Part shown: in pieces, positions 61,065 to 64,000 of the stretch
Position numbering within the stretch: the first letter of the stretch is position 1
Layout of the letters: every line of letters begins with the position of its first letter
Assembly (NCBI RefSeq): GCF_023276405.1
Contig: NZ_JALRMO010000001.1
Location: forward strand, 4,030,001-4,094,000
DNA from: Paenibacillus hamazuiensis
GTDB taxonomy: Bacteria; Bacillota; Bacilli; Paenibacillales; NBRC-103111
Direction of reading: 5' to 3'
Length of the DNA: 64,000 bases
The notes under the pieces: generated by a model
What the model saw: the letters and a program-made list of their open reading frames with translations, nothing else
Told to the model about the DNA's origin: nothing
Database searches by the model: none
Made by a program: the position numbers and the translations under genes

Positions 61065-62348
61065 TTATTTTCGTCCTTCGGCAGAAGCCATGGGAATCTT
61101 ATCTTTATCCTTCAAAAGCTCTTTACCGGAAACGACGATCATTTCCCCTTCCTTCACACCGGAAAGCACTTCAGCGAAAAAATCGTTGGAGCGGCCCAGC
61201 TGAATCTGGCGTTTTTCCGCAATATCCCCGGAGTTTACGAACACGAAAGTTTCCCCGCCGGGCTCCCGGATTACGCTTTGCAGCGGAACGGCGAGCACGG
61301 TTTGCTCGCTCTCGTCGGACAGCTGCACCCGCGCTCTCATGCCCGGCTTCAGGGCCATATCCTTGTTCGGCACTTCCAAATTGAGCTCATACGCTTTCGT
61401 CTGCGGGTCAATGACCGCGGACACGTAGGTGATTTTGCCTTTTGATTTTTGCTCCGACCCTGGTACATAATAGGTCAGCTCCGTTTTGCCGCGCGCGATT
61501 TTCGCTGTTTCTTCGTTTAACAGCACCTTGATTTTGATCGGATCGAGCTTGACGACTTGCCCTACACGGCTGCCCGCCTGCACCGTCATCCCAGGGACTA
61601 CGGGCAGATCCGTCAAAATACCGCTGACCGGCGATTTCACCTCCAGATTCGCCAGCACCTGCTCCGCCTGCTGCAGCGCAAGCTGCGCATTAAGCTGCTG
61701 CGATTTCAATGAGGCGATCTTGTCGGAAGCATCCGATGTTTTTTGCTTTTGCTTTAGAGCGTCCAGGTCCATCTGGTTTTTTTTCAGCTCAACCTCGGCC
61801 TGGTTCAGCTCGGCTTTCGTCCCTTTGCCGCGGTCGTAATCGTTCCTCAGCTTGTTAAATTTTTTCGTCAATTCTTCCACTTCGAGCTCCAGCTTCTGAA
61901 CGGAGCGGTCCAGCTCCAGCTTGCTGCTTCTCGTTTCTTTCGCTGCGAGTTCGATCGCCTCCTGCGCGTTTTGCAGGGAGAGCTGCGCCTGGGTTCGCTG
62001 TCTGTCCGCATCCTCCGAGCTGAGCTTGACGATAACCTCGCCTTCTTCCACCAGATCGCCGCGTTTTTTCAAAATTGCCCCGACGTCTCCGCCCGTTTTG
62101 GCGAGCGCATCGATCTGCACGGAGGACAGTACCTCGGCCGGCAGTTCAAGAGGCTCGGCGATTTTTTGCTTGGCGATTTTCTCCATCTTCACCGCGGACT
62201 CGACTTGAGCGGAGTTCAGAGCTTTGTCCGCCGGAAGCACTGCGAACGAACACCCTGCAACTGCGATAATGGACACGGCGAGGCCGGCGGCACCGGTTAT
62301 TTTCAGAGCTGTCCATAATGAACGCGACTTGCTTCTTTTTTGTCTCAC
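61065..62348 (-). CDS. HlyD/MacA-like periplasmic adaptor lipoprotein
   Basis: A 427-residue protein with a signal peptide and lipobox (IIAVAGC, about residue 33), a lipoyl-like beta domain, a long coiled-coil hairpin (about 110-230, rich in Gln/Lys/Leu, e.g. RSVQKLELEVEELTKKFNK) and a beta-barrel (VKSPVSGILTDLPVVPGM, LKPGMRARVQL). This is the RND/ABC efflux adaptor architecture (MacA/YknX type). GTG start overlaps the UDP-glucose dehydrogenase stop. No MacB-like permease or ATPase is adjacent; an unusual arrangement that suggests a role in polysaccharide or surface-protein export. Confidence 0.87.
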   Translation of the reverse strand: MRQKRSKSRSLWTALKITGAAGLAVSIIAVAGCSFAVLPADKALNSAQVESAVKMEKIAKQKIAEPLELPAEVLSSVQIDALAKTGGDVGAILKKRGDLVEEGEVIVKLSSEDADRQRTQAQLSLQNAQEAIELAAKETRSSKLELDRSVQKLELEVEELTKKFNKLRNDYDRGKGTKAELNQAEVELKKNQMDLDALKQKQKTSDASDKIASLKSQQLNAQLALQQAEQVLANLEVKSPVSGILTDLPVVPGMTVQAGSRVGQVVKLDPIKIKVLLNEETAKIARGKTELTYYVPGSEQKSKGKITYVSAVIDPQTKAYELNLEVPNKDMALKPGMRARVQLSDESEQTVLAVPLQSVIREPGGETFVFVNSGDIAEKRQIQLGRSNDFFAEVLSGVKEGEMIVVSGKELLKDKDKIPMASAEGRK

Positions 62349-63730
62349 GAAACGTGGCTCCTCCTTCCTGTTTGCTGATCGCGGTTCGGATTGCCCAATC
62401 CGATCCCGTCATACTCCAGACCGGCACGCCGGCTCTCGCCCAGCGCATTGCGCCCGTCAATAAGCAAAGGCCGGCGCATGACGGAGCGCAAATAATCCGG
62501 CTCAAGGTTCACGTATTCCGGCCATTCCGTGACAAGCAGCGCCGCTCCCGCATTTTTTAAAACTTCCTCCAGATTGCTTCTCAAGCGGACTTTGGCCGGC
62601 AGCAGGGGGCGCGCTTTCTCCAGAGCGACGGGATCGTGCACGAAAACCTCCGCCCCCTCATCGATCAAAGCATTGATGATCGGAATGCTCGGCGCTTCGC
62701 GCAAATCGTCGGTTCCCGGCTTGAACGTAAGGCCGAGCACCGCGATCTTTTCCCCGTAAATCGGGTATACATGTTCTCTGAGCTTTTCGATGACTCTGTA
62801 TTTCTGCTCGTTATTGACTTCGATGACGGCGGACAGCAGCTTGAATTCGTAGCCGTTCGTGTCGGCGATATACTGCAGCGCTTTTGTATCCTTCGGAAAA
62901 CAGCTTCCTCCGTATCCGATGCCGGCCCTGAGGAACGATGAGCCGATTCGCGGATCCGTTCCGATAATCCGGGCGACGTTCGTCACATCGGCGCCGACCC
63001 TGTCGCATACGTTGGCAATTTCGTTGATGAAGCTGATTTTCATGGAAAGAAACGCGTTGGCCGCATACTTGGCAAGCTCCGCACTTCTTCGGTCGACTCT
63101 GATGAGCGGCACATGCGTGAGCCCTGCCGGCCGCGGCGTATGGTCGGGAGCCTTGAAGCTTTGGCTAATAATCGAAGAGTACAAATCGGTCAGAACCGCT
63201 ACCGACGAGTCGTCGCCTCCGACAACGATCCGATCCGGATACAACGTATCGTAAACCGCCTTGCTTTGCGATAAAAATTCGGGATTGGAAGCTACGGAAA
63301 CCTTGTCGCCCAAGCCGGCCTCATCGATCATCCCGGCAATCTGATCCGCCGTCCCGACCGGCACGGTGCTTTTGTTCACCAGCACGGTCGGCTTCTCTTT
63401 CCCGCTCAAATACCGGGTTGTATTTTCGACGGCCGCAAGCAGGTAGGAAAGATTGGGCGATCCGTCCGGCCCCGCCGGCGTGCCTACCGCGAAAAAGATA
63501 ACGTCCGCCTCCAGCACCGAATCCAGATAAGATGTGGTGAAAGCAAGGCGGTCCCGCGACTCCGCCATAAGCTCGCCCAATCCCGGTTCGAATATCGGCA
63601 AAACGCCATCGTTCAGCCGATCGATCTTGCCGATATCCAGATCGACGCAAGTGACCTCATGCCCGAGATATGCTAACGTGACTCCCGTTGTCAACCCGAC
63701 ATAACCTGTGCCAATAACCGTAACTTTCAT
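62345..63730 (-). CDS. UDP-glucose 6-dehydrogenase
   Basis: A 461-residue enzyme oxidising UDP-glucose to UDP-glucuronate with two NAD+. Motifs are VIGTGYVGLTTGVTLAYLGH, SNPEFLSQSKA, AANAFLSMKISFINEIANVCD and the catalytic cysteine in GIGYGGSCFPKDTKAL; TFKPGTDDLREAPS follows. It lies just downstream of galU copy 2, giving a UDP-glucose to UDP-glucuronate unit, so the polymer probably contains glucuronic acid. Confidence 0.95.
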   Translation of the reverse strand: MKVTVIGTGYVGLTTGVTLAYLGHEVTCVDLDIGKIDRLNDGVLPIFEPGLGELMAESRDRLAFTTSYLDSVLEADVIFFAVGTPAGPDGSPNLSYLLAAVENTTRYLSGKEKPTVLVNKSTVPVGTADQIAGMIDEAGLGDKVSVASNPEFLSQSKAVYDTLYPDRIVVGGDDSSVAVLTDLYSSIISQSFKAPDHTPRPAGLTHVPLIRVDRRSAELAKYAANAFLSMKISFINEIANVCDRVGADVTNVARIIGTDPRIGSSFLRAGIGYGGSCFPKDTKALQYIADTNGYEFKLLSAVIEVNNEQKYRVIEKLREHVYPIYGEKIAVLGLTFKPGTDDLREAPSIPIINALIDEGAEVFVHDPVALEKARPLLPAKVRLRSNLEEVLKNAGAALLVTEWPEYVNLEPDYLRSVMRRPLLIDGRNALGESRRAGLEYDGIGLGNPNRDQQTGRRSHVS

Positions 63731-63745
63731 ATTCGATTCTCCTGT

Positions 63746-64000
63746 CTAGCCGATGGCCTGGGATTGCTTGCGCACCATTTTTTCCATTTCCTCCAGCAGC
63801 TGCGTCCGCAATTCCGAATTTTGCATGGCGAAATCGAGCGTCGTCAAAATAAAACCAAGCTTTTCCCCCACGTCATAACGTACCCCTTGGAAATGATAGG
63901 CATATACGTTTTGAATCTCATTTAATCTGCGAATCGCATCGGTCAGTTGAATCTCGCCGCCGGCACCCTCCTCTTGAAGGTCCAGAAACCGGAATATTTC
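63746..64000 (-). CDS. galU: UTP-glucose-1-phosphate uridylyltransferase, copy 2 (C-terminal part only)
   Basis: The last 84 residues are visible and read [19 protein letters not shown], then [21 protein letters not shown], closely matching the end of the galU copy at 35511. The 5' part is beyond the window. Two galU genes in one locus are common where one is dedicated to exopolysaccharide. Confidence 0.92.
   Translation of the reverse strand, partial: EIFRFLDLQEEGAGGEIQLTDAIRRLNEIQNVYAYHFQGVRYDVGEKLGFILTTLDFAMQNSELRTQLLEEMEKMVRKQSQAIG

Overview
This 64 kb window looks like chromosomal DNA from a member of the Paenibacillaceae (Paenibacillus, Cohnella or a close relative). The signs are YesM/YesN-type two-component genes, sugar ABC importers encoded without an ATPase, strong AGGAGG ribosome binding sites with frequent TTG/GTG starts, CcpA-type cre-like sites and A/U-rich intrinsic terminators. 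No tRNA, rRNA, insertion sequence, prophage or CRISPR array was seen.

Region 1 (1-15.5 kb) is mixed housekeeping and accessory DNA. It holds the start of a YesN-like regulator with its YesM-like kinase, a CHASE4-GGDEF-EAL protein, a large secreted lamin-tail protein, a carboxymuconolactone-decarboxylase/MerR pair behind a textbook MerR promoter, a secreted protein resembling helveticin J bacteriocins, a beta-propeller protein, a diguanylate cyclase, a repeat-rich gap (12.3-13.2 kb) and sdaAB-sdaAA (L-serine dehydratase).

Region 2 (16.5-28.5 kb) is a sugar-acid island. On the minus strand are an AraC regulator, two ABC permeases, a binding lipoprotein, mannonate dehydratase and a Dabb protein. 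A GntR/FCD regulator, with a perfect 19-bp palindrome under its promoter, faces a plus-strand operon of two SDR oxidoreductases (one with degenerate catalytic motifs), an enolase-superfamily dehydratase, an RraA-like protein and an aldo/keto reductase. Dispersed hairpin repeats lie between these genes.

Region 3 (28.6-41.3 kb) is the most unusual part. Three small peptides (52, 51 and 51 aa) share a YxxPxVL...FET leader-like N-terminus and a two-cysteine C-terminal part. They lie around an operon encoding a nucleotidyltransferase-like protein, an HPr-kinase-like protein, a PqqD-like protein, an ER-type signal peptidase and an exporter ABC protein. This set overlaps the accessory genes of paeninodin-type lasso peptide clusters, but no lasso cyclase or B2 protease is present. 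A TGATAC-N5-GTATCA palindrome recurs eight times upstream of the modification operon, one peptide, galU, a membrane thioredoxin, a secreted protein and a local XRE regulator. In three promoters it sits exactly in the -35/-10 spacer. I infer a small regulon under the XRE protein.

Region 4 (31-36 kb and 41-64 kb) is a Wzx/Wzy exopolysaccharide locus. It supplies nucleotide sugars (phosphoglucomutase, ManC, two GalU copies, UDP-glucose dehydrogenase), a priming sugar transferase, nine glycosyltransferases, two acyltransferases, flippase, polymerase, a GH-A/PA14 secreted hydrolase, a VanZ protein, an HlyD-like lipoprotein and a large secreted protein of unknown function. The peptide system is embedded in this locus and shares its operator with galU, which suggests coordinated expression of peptide and polysaccharide.
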